A stretch of DNA of 64,000 nt from NCBI GenBank assembly GCA_964521865.1, contig CAZFTJ010000013.1, forward strand, positions 56,746-120,745, read 5' to 3'. The first letter of the stretch is position 1, and each line of letters opens with the position of its first letter. This DNA is from CAYSRJ01 sp964521865. Its GTDB lineage: Bacteria > Spirochaetota > B62-G9 > DRHN01. Shown piece by piece: positions 9,170-18,452 of the stretch. Under the pieces are notes generated by a model that was given only the letters and a program-made list of their open reading frames with translations, had not been told where the DNA came from and searched no databases. The position numbers and the translations under genes were made by a program.

Positions 9170-10353
9170 TATTCGAACCTCCGTGCGGTCACGGGTCGGT
9201 CTCCGTGTAAAAAACAGGCCACCATGTGTTCTTCTCCATCGCCATCCGTTTTTACGTACAGTGCGGGTTTCCGGTGCGAGCAGATTCCCATCGCTTCGGG
9301 ACACCGGGGGTGAAAACGACAGCCGGAAGGCGGATTGATGAGATTCGGTACGTTTCCCCGTATGCTTTCCAGCCTCCCCCTCCTGCCCGGCGTCGGTACG
9401 GAATGCAGCAGAGCTCTGGTATATGGATGGAGCGGGTGTTTGAACAGCTCCCTCACGTGTGCAAACTCGACCAGTGTTCCAGCGTACAGCACGATGACCC
9501 TGTTCGCTACCTCTGAAACGACCCCCAGGTCATGGGTTATGAAAAGTATCGACGACCGGTACTTCTTCTTGAGCTCTTCGATAAGGGTTAGAATCTGCGC
9601 CTGGATGGTAACGTCGAGGTTCGATGTCGGCTCGTCTGCTATCAGGATGGACGGATTACAGGCCAGTGCCATCGAGATAACCACCCTCTGCTGCATGCCG
9701 CCGGAGAGCTCGTGCGGGTACCGTTGAATGACGGATGACGGGTTCGGTATACCGAGGCTGCCGAGAAGTTTTACAGACAGTTCGGTTGCCTGGCGTTTTA
9801 TCAGGCGGCCGTAGCTGCGGTGCTGCAGGTTGTTCCCGTGAGCTTTTCGCAGTTTTCTTGTGTACTTCACCTTCCGGTAACGAAGCAGCAGGCCCGGCCT
9901 CCTCGTTTTTTGCATGCTTCGAGCGATCTTTTCGAGTACGAGCGTGCAGAGCTCTTCCTGCCGGTGAAGAAGAAAACTTTCGCTGACCTGCCTGTTTATG
10001 CTGAGCACCGGATTCAGAGCGTTTCCGGCCTCCTGAAAAATCATCGATATTTCATTACCCCTGATCGTGCGCATGAACTCATCGCTCTGTTCGACCAGGT
10101 TTATGGAATTTCCGCTCGGTCGGTAGCTGATGATTCCGCCTTCGATTTTTCCAGGCGGGAGAATGAGACCTAAAATCGAGAGGACGGTAACACTCTTGCC
10201 GCAGCCGGTTTCACCGACGATTCCCAGCGTATCGCCGTTTGCGAGACTGAAGCCGATTTCATCGATCGCCCTGACCACTCCTTCATATGTGTAGAAATTC
10301 ACCTTCAGATCTTTTACGTCGAGAATCGAGCCTGTTGTGTGCGTTTCAGCCAT
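9169..10353 (-). CDS. Peptide-type ABC importer ATPase, OppD/DppD class, with basic insertion
   Basis: 394 residues, against about 330 for ordinary OppD/DppD. Walker A is GETGCGKS (47-54), the Q-loop Gln is 107, the signature is LSGGMQQR (216-223), Walker B is SILIADEPTS, and the C-terminal peptide-importer module carries CRFHPRC. The extra length is a lysine/arginine-rich stretch at about 140-190, in the helical subdomain before the signature. All catalytic motifs are intact, so the protein should be active. A GAAGGA ribosome site precedes the ATG. It begins 4 bp after the permease gene and shares one base with the next ATPase gene. Confidence 0.92.
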   Translation of the reverse strand: MAETHTTGSILDVKDLKVNFYTYEGVVRAIDEIGFSLANGDTLGIVGETGCGKSVTVLSILGLILPPGKIEGGIISYRPSGNSINLVEQSDEFMRTIRGNEISMIFQEAGNALNPVLSINRQVSESFLLHRQEELCTLVLEKIARSMQKTRRPGLLLRYRKVKYTRKLRKAHGNNLQHRSYGRLIKRQATELSVKLLGSLGIPNPSSVIQRYPHELSGGMQQRVVISMALACNPSILIADEPTSNLDVTIQAQILTLIEELKKKYRSSILFITHDLGVVSEVANRVIVLYAGTLVEFAHVRELFKHPLHPYTRALLHSVPTPGRRGRLESIRGNVPNLINPPSGCRFHPRCPEAMGICSHRKPALYVKTDGDGEEHMVACFLHGDRPVTARRFE

Positions 10354-10357
10354 GCGC

Positions 10358-11296
10358 CTATTTCCTTCTCAGTTTCGGGTCGAAAATATCCCTGAGCGCA
10401 TCACCCAGAAGGTTCCAGCCGAGAACAAAAAAAAGAATGAAGAGACCCGGAATGGTAACGACGTACCAGAACAAAAAGGGCTGGCCCTGGGGGCCGACGA
10501 TATAGTTTCTTGCAAGGCTCACCATCTGACCCCAGTCCGCATATCCCTCCTGCGCGCCGAGTCCGAGAAAACTGAGCGCAGCTGCGGTGAGAACCATGGC
10601 CCCTATATCGAGGGAAGCGAGTATGAGTACCGGATAGATGGCGTTGGGGAGTATGTGTCTGAATATTATTTTAAATGTGCCTGCGCCGAGTGCTTGTGCC
10701 GCCTTTATGAAATCCTCCTCACGTATGGTGAGGATGCTGCTTCGTATGGTCCGTGCATAGATGGGCCAGCCCACGATGATGAGTGACTTCATGATATTGT
10801 CGAGACTCCGCCCGAGCGCCGTCACTATTGCCATTGCCAGTATAAAAAGCGGAAGCGACATGAAAATATCTACAACACGCATCAGGATCTCATCCACCAC
10901 CCCTCCGAAATAGCCCGAAATGCTGCCCACGACGATGCCGATGATCAGTATGCTCCCTACGACCATGAATCCTATGCGAAACGCGGTTCTGGTACCCCAG
11001 ATCACTCCGTAAAGGATATCGTACTGTTTGGTCGTTGTGCCGAACGGATGGCCGGTCTGAGGCGGTCTCGGTATGACCGAGTAGCCCTCGTGAGGGATTC
11101 TAAAGGGCTCGTTCTCGTACTTTGGAGGTGATATTACCGGCGCAAATACCGCGATCATGAAGAATATGAAGATAAGGGAGAGGCCGGCGACCGAGAGCGG
11201 ATTTTTTACTATTTTGCTGAAGCTGAACGTAAACTCCTTGAGCCTGGGATGCTGTTCGAACTCGCGAATAATTCTTCGTTTTTTCAGAAAGTACAT
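10358..11296 (-). CDS. Peptide-type ABC importer permease, OppC/DppC class
   Basis: 312 residues from the ATG at 11296, which follows an AGGAAGG ribosome site; the longer reading from a TTG at 11320 lacks one. The N-terminal cytoplasmic segment and first membrane helix (LSVAGLSLIFIFFMIAVF) are followed by a periplasmic loop and five further helices. The ATPase-docking EAA loop reads AAQALGAGTFKIIFRHILPNA. This is the DppC/OppC layout, with one extra N-terminal helix and a large first periplasmic loop. It forms the membrane channel with the permease at 11393-12427. Confidence 0.92.
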   Translation of the reverse strand: MYFLKKRRIIREFEQHPRLKEFTFSFSKIVKNPLSVAGLSLIFIFFMIAVFAPVISPPKYENEPFRIPHEGYSVIPRPPQTGHPFGTTTKQYDILYGVIWGTRTAFRIGFMVVGSILIIGIVVGSISGYFGGVVDEILMRVVDIFMSLPLFILAMAIVTALGRSLDNIMKSLIIVGWPIYARTIRSSILTIREEDFIKAAQALGAGTFKIIFRHILPNAIYPVLILASLDIGAMVLTAAALSFLGLGAQEGYADWGQMVSLARNYIVGPQGQPFLFWYVVTIPGLFILFFVLGWNLLGDALRDIFDPKLRRK

Positions 11297-11392
11297 ACCG
11301 CCCTTCCTCGACCTTCGCAAAAGAGAGGGATCTATTCCCGTTATACCCGTATTGGCGTCACACGCTGTTTCTTCCTTCGTTTCTCGATTTTC

Positions 11393-12427
11393 CTATCCCA
11401 GCCGTACACGCGGGTCGATGTACGCGTAAAGAATATCCACCACGAGATTCGTCACCACGAACAGAACGCCGTTGAACAGAACCGCCATGAGGACCGCAGG
11501 AATGTCGAGCTGTGTTGCCGCATGCGCCCACCACCACCCGAGTCCTTTTCTGTTGAAAATGGTTTCGGTGATGACCACTCCGGCCATGAGCTGCGCGAAC
11601 AGCCAGCCGGATACGGTTACCACCGGTATCAGAGCGTTTCTCCTCGCATGTTTCTTGATCACAATCTTCGGAGACGCCCCCTTGGCCCTCGCCGTGAGCA
11701 CATATCCCCTGCCCATCGCCTCGAGCATGCTCGAACGCATGATTCTCATTACAAGTGCAATCTGTATGACGGTGAGCGTGATAACCGGAAGCACGAGGTG
11801 CCGAATCGCGTCGACGAATATCCAGAGCTTTCCGTTAATGAGGGCGTCGATCGTATTTATACCGGTATACCGTATAAACTCGGCGGAGTTCACGTATGCC
11901 TGCGCCTCGTAGCCCAGAATTTCTGGTGGGAACAGACCGCGGAAGTATCCGTAAAAAACCATGAGCAGAACGAGTCCGAACCAGAACGTCGGTAAAGACC
12001 AGCCCACAATCGCCATGAACCGGGTGAAGTGATCGATCGGTTTGTCCCTGTGCACGGCGGATACGGAGCCGAGCCATATTCCGACAAGTATGATGAGGGG
12101 GGCGGAATAGAGCGCGAGCTCGACCGTGTTCGGGAGAAAAAATTTGAACGCTTCCATGACAGGACGTGAAACCGTAGTCGACCACCCGAAATTCCCGCTC
12201 AACACCTGGTGAAGCCAGTTGTAGTACTGTACGTATACCGGCCTGTCGAGGCCGTAGGTTTTTATGATGCCGTTTATATCGCTGAGCTGTTTGATGTCTC
12301 TGATGAATGCAGATGCGCGCTGTTCTGGAGAAAAGAGCGTGAGAATGGCGAATATGATGAGTGTCACTCCGATGAGTACGACGACGAGAAGCAGGATTCG
12401 CCTGATGACATAGTTTAAGAAATTCAT
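11393..12427 (-). CDS. Peptide-type ABC importer permease, OppB/DppB class
   Basis: 344 residues. The N-terminus MNFLNYVIRRILLLVVVLIGVTLIIF is the typical first helix of DppB/OppB, followed by a periplasmic loop and five more helices. The EAA loop lies around VLTARAKGASPKIVIKKHARRNALIPV. The C-terminus LVVDILYAYIDPRVRLG matches the family ending closely. It is the second gene of the importer operon, 144 bp after the binding-protein gene, a gap that often allows higher expression of the binding protein. Confidence 0.93.
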   Translation of the reverse strand: MNFLNYVIRRILLLVVVLIGVTLIIFAILTLFSPEQRASAFIRDIKQLSDINGIIKTYGLDRPVYVQYYNWLHQVLSGNFGWSTTVSRPVMEAFKFFLPNTVELALYSAPLIILVGIWLGSVSAVHRDKPIDHFTRFMAIVGWSLPTFWFGLVLLMVFYGYFRGLFPPEILGYEAQAYVNSAEFIRYTGINTIDALINGKLWIFVDAIRHLVLPVITLTVIQIALVMRIMRSSMLEAMGRGYVLTARAKGASPKIVIKKHARRNALIPVVTVSGWLFAQLMAGVVITETIFNRKGLGWWWAHAATQLDIPAVLMAVLFNGVLFVVTNLVVDILYAYIDPRVRLG

Positions 12428-12571
12428 GCTGTATACGACATTCTTCGAGATCAGCCTGCACTACGGAAAATACCGCCGACAGACGACGGGAGAACATCTT
12501 CTGTCCGGGACTGCCCGTTCATATGAAGCAGAAACGGCAACACCGTAAACGGCGTATGGCGCTGACTAGTA

Positions 12572-14416
12572 TCAATACCCCTTCTTGAGCGGGTAGAAGT
12601 AGAGCATATGGTCGAGTACCGGGTTCCACTGGTATCCTGAGATCCAATCTCTCATAAAAACCCTGTATACCGATTGCGAGATCTGAAATCCGGGAATATC
12701 TTCATAGTACAGCCGGGCGAGCTTGTAATAAATTTCTTTTCTCTTGTCCGGATCCACCGTTTTGATGCCCTCTGAAATAAGTTTGTCGACCTCGGGATCG
12801 TAGAAGCTCTGCCATGATGCGAAATCACCCTGCGAGTGCATGTAGGGATGGACGAAGTTGTGGGGATCCGGAAAATCTGCAACCCAGCCGATGACGAACA
12901 GCGGGCATTTCTTCGCTATCATCATATTCAAATAGTTGCCCCAGTCGACCTTCATGATCTCGATTTGAAACTTGGGATTGAGCGACTCCACATTCTCCTC
13001 TATCATCTGGCAGGCGATCTGTCGCTGTTCGTTTCCCGAATTATACAGAATGGTAAGCTTGAATCCCTTATTCCATACCTGCCCGCCCCAGGCCTTCATG
13101 AAGAGCTCTTTCGCCTTTTTAAAGTTGAACTCGTACTTCGGCGTATTCGGGTCTCTGTACGGGAGTCCTTCCACAATCGGGCTTGCCGGGGTGGTGGCAT
13201 ACCCCAGAAAGGCGTCGCGGATATAGGTTTTATGATCGAAGGAGTAAGCAAAAGCCTTTCTCAGATCGGCGTCGGAAAAGAAGTCGGGCGGAATGCCCTG
13301 ACCGTCGAGCTTTCCGCTCCAGATGGTCTGATTTGCTTCAGGGTTTATATTGAAATTGAAAAACACCGCGGTGTTGGAAAGTCTCGGGAGGTCTTTGTAG
13401 ATCTTGATCCCTTCGACGTTATCCATCTCGGGCCAGTACATCGTATCGACCAGAACGGAATCCGCATCGCCCGCGATGAACATGAGCTTTCTGGTGGTCC
13501 ACTCCTCGACATTCTTGATGACGATGTTTTTAATGGCGGCGGGTTTTCTGAAATAACCGTTGAAGCGTGTGAGGAATATTTCGACACCCGGCTCCCACCT
13601 TTCGAGCATATACGGTCCGGTTCCGTTTTCTCTATTGTAGAGTATTTCCGTACCCTGTTCCGGGTTGTTGTAATTCTCCCATCCTTCCTTCCTGCCGTCC
13701 CATGCGCCTTTTTCGATCATGTATTTCTTGTCTATGATGCCCGACCAGTACTGGGCGAGTATCCCCAGAAATGGCGGGTAGGGGTCTTTGAGATGAAATA
13801 CAACGTTCTGTCCGTCGACCTCGACGGTATTCATGATGTCGTCGATGCTGACGACAATGTTTCCGTTCCTGTCGCGCGAGCTCGACGTGCCCAGTAAAGG
13901 ATCGAAAAACATCCATATCGGGCCGCCGTCCTGGTCGGTTACCAGTGCCCTCTCGAAGGTGTACTCCACATCCTCCGGGGTCAGCACATCACCGTTGTGA
14001 AACTTCACGCCCTTCCTGATGGGGAATATGTATGTTGTGCCTCCGTCCCTTATAAGACCGTTCTCGACGCTCGGCACTTTTTGGGCGATCAGCGGAATGA
14101 ACCGGTCGGTTGCAGACCCGTCAAAGCCGATAAGCGGATCGTACATATTCATCAACGCCTGACCCGATGCGGTATCGTACGCGCGGTGCGGGTCGAGGCT
14201 CTGAATGGTGGCGTACTCCGCCCTGATGAATGTGTCCGGATTCTTTACCGCCTTCCGAGCGGGGGCCTCCTCTTTTTTCTCGGGAGCCTTTTCCTCAGCC
14301 GGTGCAGCCTCCATCTCCTTTGTTCCCTCAGCCTTTTTCCCTCCTGCGGTGAGAAAACTACTGCCCGCTGCAAGAAAGACAAGGCTCAAGCATACAGCTA
14401 GGATTTTTTTCCGCAT
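12572..14416 (-). CDS. Peptide-type solute-binding protein (SBP family 5)
   Basis: 614 residues. The N-terminus has a signal-peptide-like hydrophobic core (KKILAVCLSLVFLAAGSSF) with no clear lipobox, then a Glu/Lys/Ala-rich linker (about 28-58). The family 5 fold follows, with a typical VKFHNGDVLTPEDVEYTFER segment and a late FPDPHNFVHPY motif. The protein captures peptides or other ligands outside the inner membrane and hands them to the permeases encoded downstream. A strong AAAGGAGG ribosome site and a good promoter precede it. The ligand cannot be told from sequence. Confidence 0.92.
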   Translation of the reverse strand: MRKKILAVCLSLVFLAAGSSFLTAGGKKAEGTKEMEAAPAEEKAPEKKEEAPARKAVKNPDTFIRAEYATIQSLDPHRAYDTASGQALMNMYDPLIGFDGSATDRFIPLIAQKVPSVENGLIRDGGTTYIFPIRKGVKFHNGDVLTPEDVEYTFERALVTDQDGGPIWMFFDPLLGTSSSRDRNGNIVVSIDDIMNTVEVDGQNVVFHLKDPYPPFLGILAQYWSGIIDKKYMIEKGAWDGRKEGWENYNNPEQGTEILYNRENGTGPYMLERWEPGVEIFLTRFNGYFRKPAAIKNIVIKNVEEWTTRKLMFIAGDADSVLVDTMYWPEMDNVEGIKIYKDLPRLSNTAVFFNFNINPEANQTIWSGKLDGQGIPPDFFSDADLRKAFAYSFDHKTYIRDAFLGYATTPASPIVEGLPYRDPNTPKYEFNFKKAKELFMKAWGGQVWNKGFKLTILYNSGNEQRQIACQMIEENVESLNPKFQIEIMKVDWGNYLNMMIAKKCPLFVIGWVADFPDPHNFVHPYMHSQGDFASWQSFYDPEVDKLISEGIKTVDPDKRKEIYYKLARLYYEDIPGFQISQSVYRVFMRDWISGYQWNPVLDHMLYFYPLKKGY

Positions 14417-14466
14417 TGTTAATACCTCCTTTATCGATAATCTTTGCTGCAGTACGCCAGTTTCAC

Positions 14467-14494
14467 ATGATATACCAGGCTAATCTAATGTCAA
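14467..14494 (-). promoter_or_regulatory. Promoter of the peptide importer operon
   Basis: On the minus strand, TTGACA (14494-14489), a 16-bp spacer, then TATCAT (14472-14467). It lies about 50 bp upstream of the binding-protein start codon. Confidence 0.55.
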
Positions 14495-14634
14495 TAAATA
14501 TTTTGAAATAGCGGCGGGGCCTGTGTATTCGGGAAAAATTGTCCGGGGGATATTTTTTTGATACATTCGATGGAACACCGGTCAACAGGTACATTCGGGT
14601 ATACTAATTTCCCTGCTCGACGAGGTGGACGTGT

Positions 14635-15765
14635 ATGAAAACCCTGCTCCTCATGAGCGGTCTCGATATCGAGGGGAAGAGCTCTTTTGCGAGGCAGCTC
14701 GCATTTCTTGGAAATGTCCTGAATAAGAACGGAATTCGCACCGTTTTATGCGGTCCTGGGCCTCACGGGGGCTCCGGCGCCGGTCCGTTCGGAAACACGC
14801 GTACGTATAAATACAGGGCATCCTGGATTTCGGATGGAGCGGTCAATCGGGCTCCAAGCTTTTTAGAGCTCGTTCGAAAAACCGGTGCGTGTGCAGCCGT
14901 ACTGCTCGGTTATCACGACCAGTTTCCCTTTCTGAGGGACGGTAGACCCGAAGGTTTTCCCTGCTTTCTCTGGGCCCAGTTTTCAAAGCAGCCCGATCCT
15001 TCCTTTTTTCGGTATGTTTTGCCGGTTGCGCTCACCCCGAAGAGCCTTGATTTTATCAGAAAGGCCGGTTTTACGGGGACCTGTCCGATTATCCCTCATG
15101 GTGTCGACACCTCGGTCTATTTCCCGTTTTCCACAGATGAGCGCGCACGCCTGAAGAGAGAAATGGGTCTTGGAGGCCGTTTTGTTGTCGGGACTGTCGG
15201 CGCCCATACGTCGAGAAAACGGTTTGATATCATCGTCGAGGCCTTCAGCATTTTTTCAGTACGTGTTGCGTCCGCTTTTCTCCTGATGAAAACAGACCGT
15301 ATGCGCTCTCTTGAAGAGGTCGATCTGGGCCGGGTTATCGGCCGCAGGGGGGGCGTATCTAATGTTAAAATAATCAACGCTGATCTGAGTGATGAGCAGA
15401 TGAGGAGGCTCTACGGAGTGATGGACCTGTATATAAATCTTTCAGAGTGGGAGGGTTTTTGCATTCCTGTTGTCGAGGCGATGGCCTGCGGGGTACCGGT
15501 GATGACCCATCAGGTGCAGGGTCCCGGAGAAATCGTGCCGTATGACGAGTACATGGTACCCGGAGGAGCGGTATTTTTTGAAGGGCAAACATCTCTCATT
15601 CGGGCAGACCCCGTGCAGGCGGCGCATGTTCTGGCACTGGCCTTCAGCCGGACGGAATTTCACGAAAAATTGAAAAAAAAGGGGCTTGATGAGGTGCGTC
15701 TTAAGTTCGATATGCGGGTCGTCGCCGGGCTCTGGGAGCGTCTGATTGACGAGCGCGGTTTATAA
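14635..15765 (+). CDS. Glycosyltransferase, GT4-like
   Basis: 376 residues with a GT-B layout. The N-terminal half is divergent. The C-terminal nucleotide-sugar domain has FVVGTVGAHTSRKRFDIIVEAF and the EX7E-type motif EWEGFCIPVVEAMACGVPV, which binds the donor sugar nucleotide in GT4 enzymes. The enzyme is cytoplasmic or membrane-peripheral and probably builds a cell-surface glycan or glycolipid. Donor and acceptor are unknown. An AGGTGG ribosome site precedes the ATG. No other glycan genes are nearby. The 3' end overlaps the convergent flavoprotein gene by 6 bp. Confidence 0.8.
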   Translation: MKTLLLMSGLDIEGKSSFARQLAFLGNVLNKNGIRTVLCGPGPHGGSGAGPFGNTRTYKYRASWISDGAVNRAPSFLELVRKTGACAAVLLGYHDQFPFLRDGRPEGFPCFLWAQFSKQPDPSFFRYVLPVALTPKSLDFIRKAGFTGTCPIIPHGVDTSVYFPFSTDERARLKREMGLGGRFVVGTVGAHTSRKRFDIIVEAFSIFSVRVASAFLLMKTDRMRSLEEVDLGRVIGRRGGVSNVKIINADLSDEQMRRLYGVMDLYINLSEWEGFCIPVVEAMACGVPVMTHQVQGPGEIVPYDEYMVPGGAVFFEGQTSLIRADPVQAAHVLALAFSRTEFHEKLKKKGLDEVRLKFDMRVVAGLWERLIDERGL

Positions 15766-16773
15766 AACGATGTTTTTCAGAAATCTCCAGGCAAGCGTAT
15801 GCCTGTCGAGTCTGAAAAAGCTTTCGGCGATCATTTTTTTAAACTGGCCGTCCCTGCCGCACGCGGCTATGGCCCGTTCCATCACCGCGCGAAGAAGCCT
15901 TTCATGTCGTATGAAGCGAGTCGGTTTCAAATAGGCGCCGAATTCAACCCTGCATCTTTTTTCGTACCATGAAAAGTCCCGGCCTTCCAGGAGGGTCTGT
16001 GCGGCGAGCTTGCCGGAAAGCATGGCGAAGAAGATGCCTTCACCCGTCGATGTATTGACAAACCCTGCGGCATCTCCGGTGATGAGCGAGTGTGCCGTAT
16101 ACACGTGCCGGACAGGTGCGAACGGTATGATCTTTGCCCTGTGCTTCATCGTTTCAGCCGAAAAAATATCGTTTTCTGCGAGGTATTCCAGGTACCGCCG
16201 GTATGCCAGCCGTATGTTTTTCTGCGGAAGGTAGGCGCCCAGTCCGACATTCACGTATCCGTTTTTTGGAAATACCCAGGCATAGCCACGTATTCCGCTG
16301 AAGTTGAAATGTATATGCGCGGTATCGAGCTCCCGTTCGGTCCTGAAATCAAACTCCATGCAGATGCCGGCCTGCCGGTACCGGAGGACGCTCTGTGCCC
16401 CGGTTGCATCGATGAGAATTTTGCCCTCCGGCTTCTTGTTTATGGAGAATCGCGCACCCACGTTTACCGCTTTTTGAAGCAGAAACCAATCGAGGTCTTT
16501 TCTGAGGACGGTTTGCATAAGGGGTTTACGGGATATAAAATCGGTGGAATGTCTGCCGCATGTAAAACGAACCCGGAATATGTTTTTTCCGTCGATCTCT
16601 TTCATATAGGGAAACCGGCGTGCGTAGAGCAGGGGGTTGAAGAGTCCCCCGGCGCATGATTTTTCCCGCGGGAAGGGAACCTTGTCGATTATTTCAACGT
16701 CAACACCTGCCTGTGCCAGATACAGGGCGGCGGTACTGCCTGCAGGTCCTGCTCCGAGCACCGATATCTCCAT
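15760..16773 (-). CDS. FAD-dependent geranylgeranyl-reductase-like oxidoreductase
   Basis: 337 residues. The N-terminal FAD-binding GXGXXG motif is VLGAGPAGSTAALYLAQAGVDVEIIDK. The next segment, FPREKSCAGGL, is diagnostic of the geranylgeranyl reductase/digeranylgeranylglycerophospholipid reductase group. The second FAD motif is LITGDAAGFVNTSTGEGIFFAM. Enzymes of this group reduce isoprenoid double bonds or act as related flavin oxidoreductases; substrates range from menaquinone and chlorophyll side chains to lipids. The substrate here is unknown. It stands alone on its strand. Confidence 0.82.
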   Translation of the reverse strand: MEISVLGAGPAGSTAALYLAQAGVDVEIIDKVPFPREKSCAGGLFNPLLYARRFPYMKEIDGKNIFRVRFTCGRHSTDFISRKPLMQTVLRKDLDWFLLQKAVNVGARFSINKKPEGKILIDATGAQSVLRYRQAGICMEFDFRTERELDTAHIHFNFSGIRGYAWVFPKNGYVNVGLGAYLPQKNIRLAYRRYLEYLAENDIFSAETMKHRAKIIPFAPVRHVYTAHSLITGDAAGFVNTSTGEGIFFAMLSGKLAAQTLLEGRDFSWYEKRCRVEFGAYLKPTRFIRHERLLRAVMERAIAACGRDGQFKKMIAESFFRLDRHTLAWRFLKNIVL

Positions 16774-17045
16774 TCGCCGTCCCCCCCGATTTGTGCAGCA
16801 GGTTCATGGATAGTATAGCAGCGAACATGTCGTTTTTTAACTAAAATCGTATTAAGGTTCAAACAGGCGGCGAAAAAGGCTCCGTCCTTTCGGTATTCCG
16901 CATGAGCGCTGCGTCGTTCCTGCTGCCTGAATGGTGCGGACACATTAAATTGTTGGCATTAGCGTGCAATTGAGTCATATTGTACCTATTCGATTAACGA
17001 TGCCCGGAGATGTTTCTTCGTTCTGCCATAGGAGGATCGATTTTA

Positions 17046-17588
17046 ATGAGAGTATTGAAAGAGGAGTCGGTTGCGGTCATTGTCGATGTCCAGGAAAGAC
17101 TTTTTCCCCATATGCACGACAGGGAATATCTTGAAAAATCGATTGTAACCCTGATACAGGGTCTGCGGGCGCTGGATGTGCCCATTTTAGTTACGCAGCA
17201 GTACACGAAAGGGCTCGGGCCCACCATACAGTCTGTACGTGATGCTCTTCCACGGTACCGTCCCATTGAAAAGCTCGCATTCAGCTGTATGGACGAGAAG
17301 ACCTTCGCCGAAGAGCTCGAACAAAGCGGTAAAAAGACGGTGATACTTGCGGGTATCGAAACGCATGTGTGCGTGCTTCAGACCGCCGTGGATATGGCGC
17401 ATCATGGGTATGTACCGGTTATAATAGAGGACTGTATCTCTTCTCGAAAAGCCGAGGATAAAAAGACGGCTATTTTGCGTATGCGGGATGAAGGGGTTTC
17501 GGTTTCGACATGCGAATCCATTCTCTTCGAGCTTGTAAGATACGCCGGAACCGACGTGTTCAGATCGATTTCAAAACTGGTAAAATGA
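17046..17588 (+). CDS. Isochorismatase-like cysteine hydrolase
   Basis: 180 residues from the ATG at 17046, 10 bp after a perfect AGGAGG. The family triad is visible: Asp14 (VIVDVQERL), Lys77 (EKLAFS) and Cys109 (ILAGIETHVCVLQT), with the characteristic cis-peptide segment before the cysteine. Members hydrolyse amides or ethers such as nicotinamide, isochorismate or carbamoyl compounds. Short proteins of this type near housekeeping genes are usually uncharacterised YcaC-like hydrolases, so the substrate is not assigned. The exonuclease III gene follows 38 bp later. Confidence 0.85.
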   Translation: MRVLKEESVAVIVDVQERLFPHMHDREYLEKSIVTLIQGLRALDVPILVTQQYTKGLGPTIQSVRDALPRYRPIEKLAFSCMDEKTFAEELEQSGKKTVILAGIETHVCVLQTAVDMAHHGYVPVIIEDCISSRKAEDKKTAILRMRDEGVSVSTCESILFELVRYAGTDVFRSISKLVK

Positions 17589-17626
17589 GGGACGAAAACG
17601 GCTGAAAAATGTGAGAGGGAGGTGCT

Positions 17627-18400
17627 GTGAAAAAGATTCGTATTTTTTCGTGGAATGTAAACGGCATTCGCGCCGTATATAAAAAGGGGTTTTTAGATTG
17701 GCTGAAAGAGGCAGATCCGGACATCCTGTGCGTGCAGGAGACGAAGGCCCAAAAAGAGCAGCTTCAGCAGGAGCTGATAGAGGTGCCAGGCTACATCTCG
17801 TACTTCACCTCAGCGGAGAGAAAGGGCTACAGCGGAGTTGCGCTGTACACAAGAGAGGAGCCGAAGAAAATTTGGCACAGTTTTGGTATTGAACGGTTCG
17901 ACGCAGAGGGCAGGGCGCTCATCGCCGATTACGAATATTTCGTTCTGTTCAATATATATTTTCCAAACGGGAAGGCTTCCAAGGAACGACTCAGGTTCAA
18001 AATGGAATTCTACGATGCCTTTTTCGAATACGCCCATCATTTGAAGTCTGAGGGAAAAAGTATCGTCGTATGCGGAGACGTGAACACCGCCCACAAGGAG
18101 ATGGACCTCGCACGGCCGAAGGAAAACGAAAAGGTGTCGGGTTTTCTCCCGGAGGAGCGCGCGTGGATCGACCGGTTTATTGAGAGCGGATTCGTCGATA
18201 CGTTCAGAGAATTCAACAATGAGCCCGGTCAGTATACCTGGTGGGACCTCAAAACAAGGGCGCGGGAGAGGAACATCGGCTGGAGGATAGACTACTTTAT
18301 TGTCAGTGACGATTTCATGAGGAATGTGACATCCTCCTATATGCTGCCCGATGTAATGGGGTCGGACCACTGTCCGATCGGGATGGATATCGAGCTTTGA
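17627..18400 (+). CDS. xth: Exodeoxyribonuclease III
   Basis: 257 residues from a GTG start after GAGGGAGG. The endonuclease/exonuclease/phosphatase fold shows its sequence hallmarks: SWNVNGIRAV (metal-binding Asn), CVQETKA (catalytic Glu), CGDVNTAH, WRIDYF, and GSDHCPI with the catalytic His near the C-terminus. It is an abasic-site endonuclease and 3'-5' exonuclease in base excision repair. It may share a transcript with the hydrolase 38 bp upstream. A small GC hairpin around CCGG-AGCATG-CCGG in the gap to the convergent ABC-F gene may help terminate. Confidence 0.94.
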   Translation: MKKIRIFSWNVNGIRAVYKKGFLDWLKEADPDILCVQETKAQKEQLQQELIEVPGYISYFTSAERKGYSGVALYTREEPKKIWHSFGIERFDAEGRALIADYEYFVLFNIYFPNGKASKERLRFKMEFYDAFFEYAHHLKSEGKSIVVCGDVNTAHKEMDLARPKENEKVSGFLPEERAWIDRFIESGFVDTFREFNNEPGQYTWWDLKTRARERNIGWRIDYFIVSDDFMRNVTSSYMLPDVMGSDHCPIGMDIEL

Positions 18401-18452
18401 GAGCAAATCATATCGAAATCGAGTTCAGACCGGAGCATGCCGGTGCTGAGCT

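Noticed and set aside
12836..13897. Plus-strand open frame inside the solute-binding protein gene
   Set aside because: The minus-strand gene has a signal peptide, family 5 motifs and a promoter; the plus frame has none.
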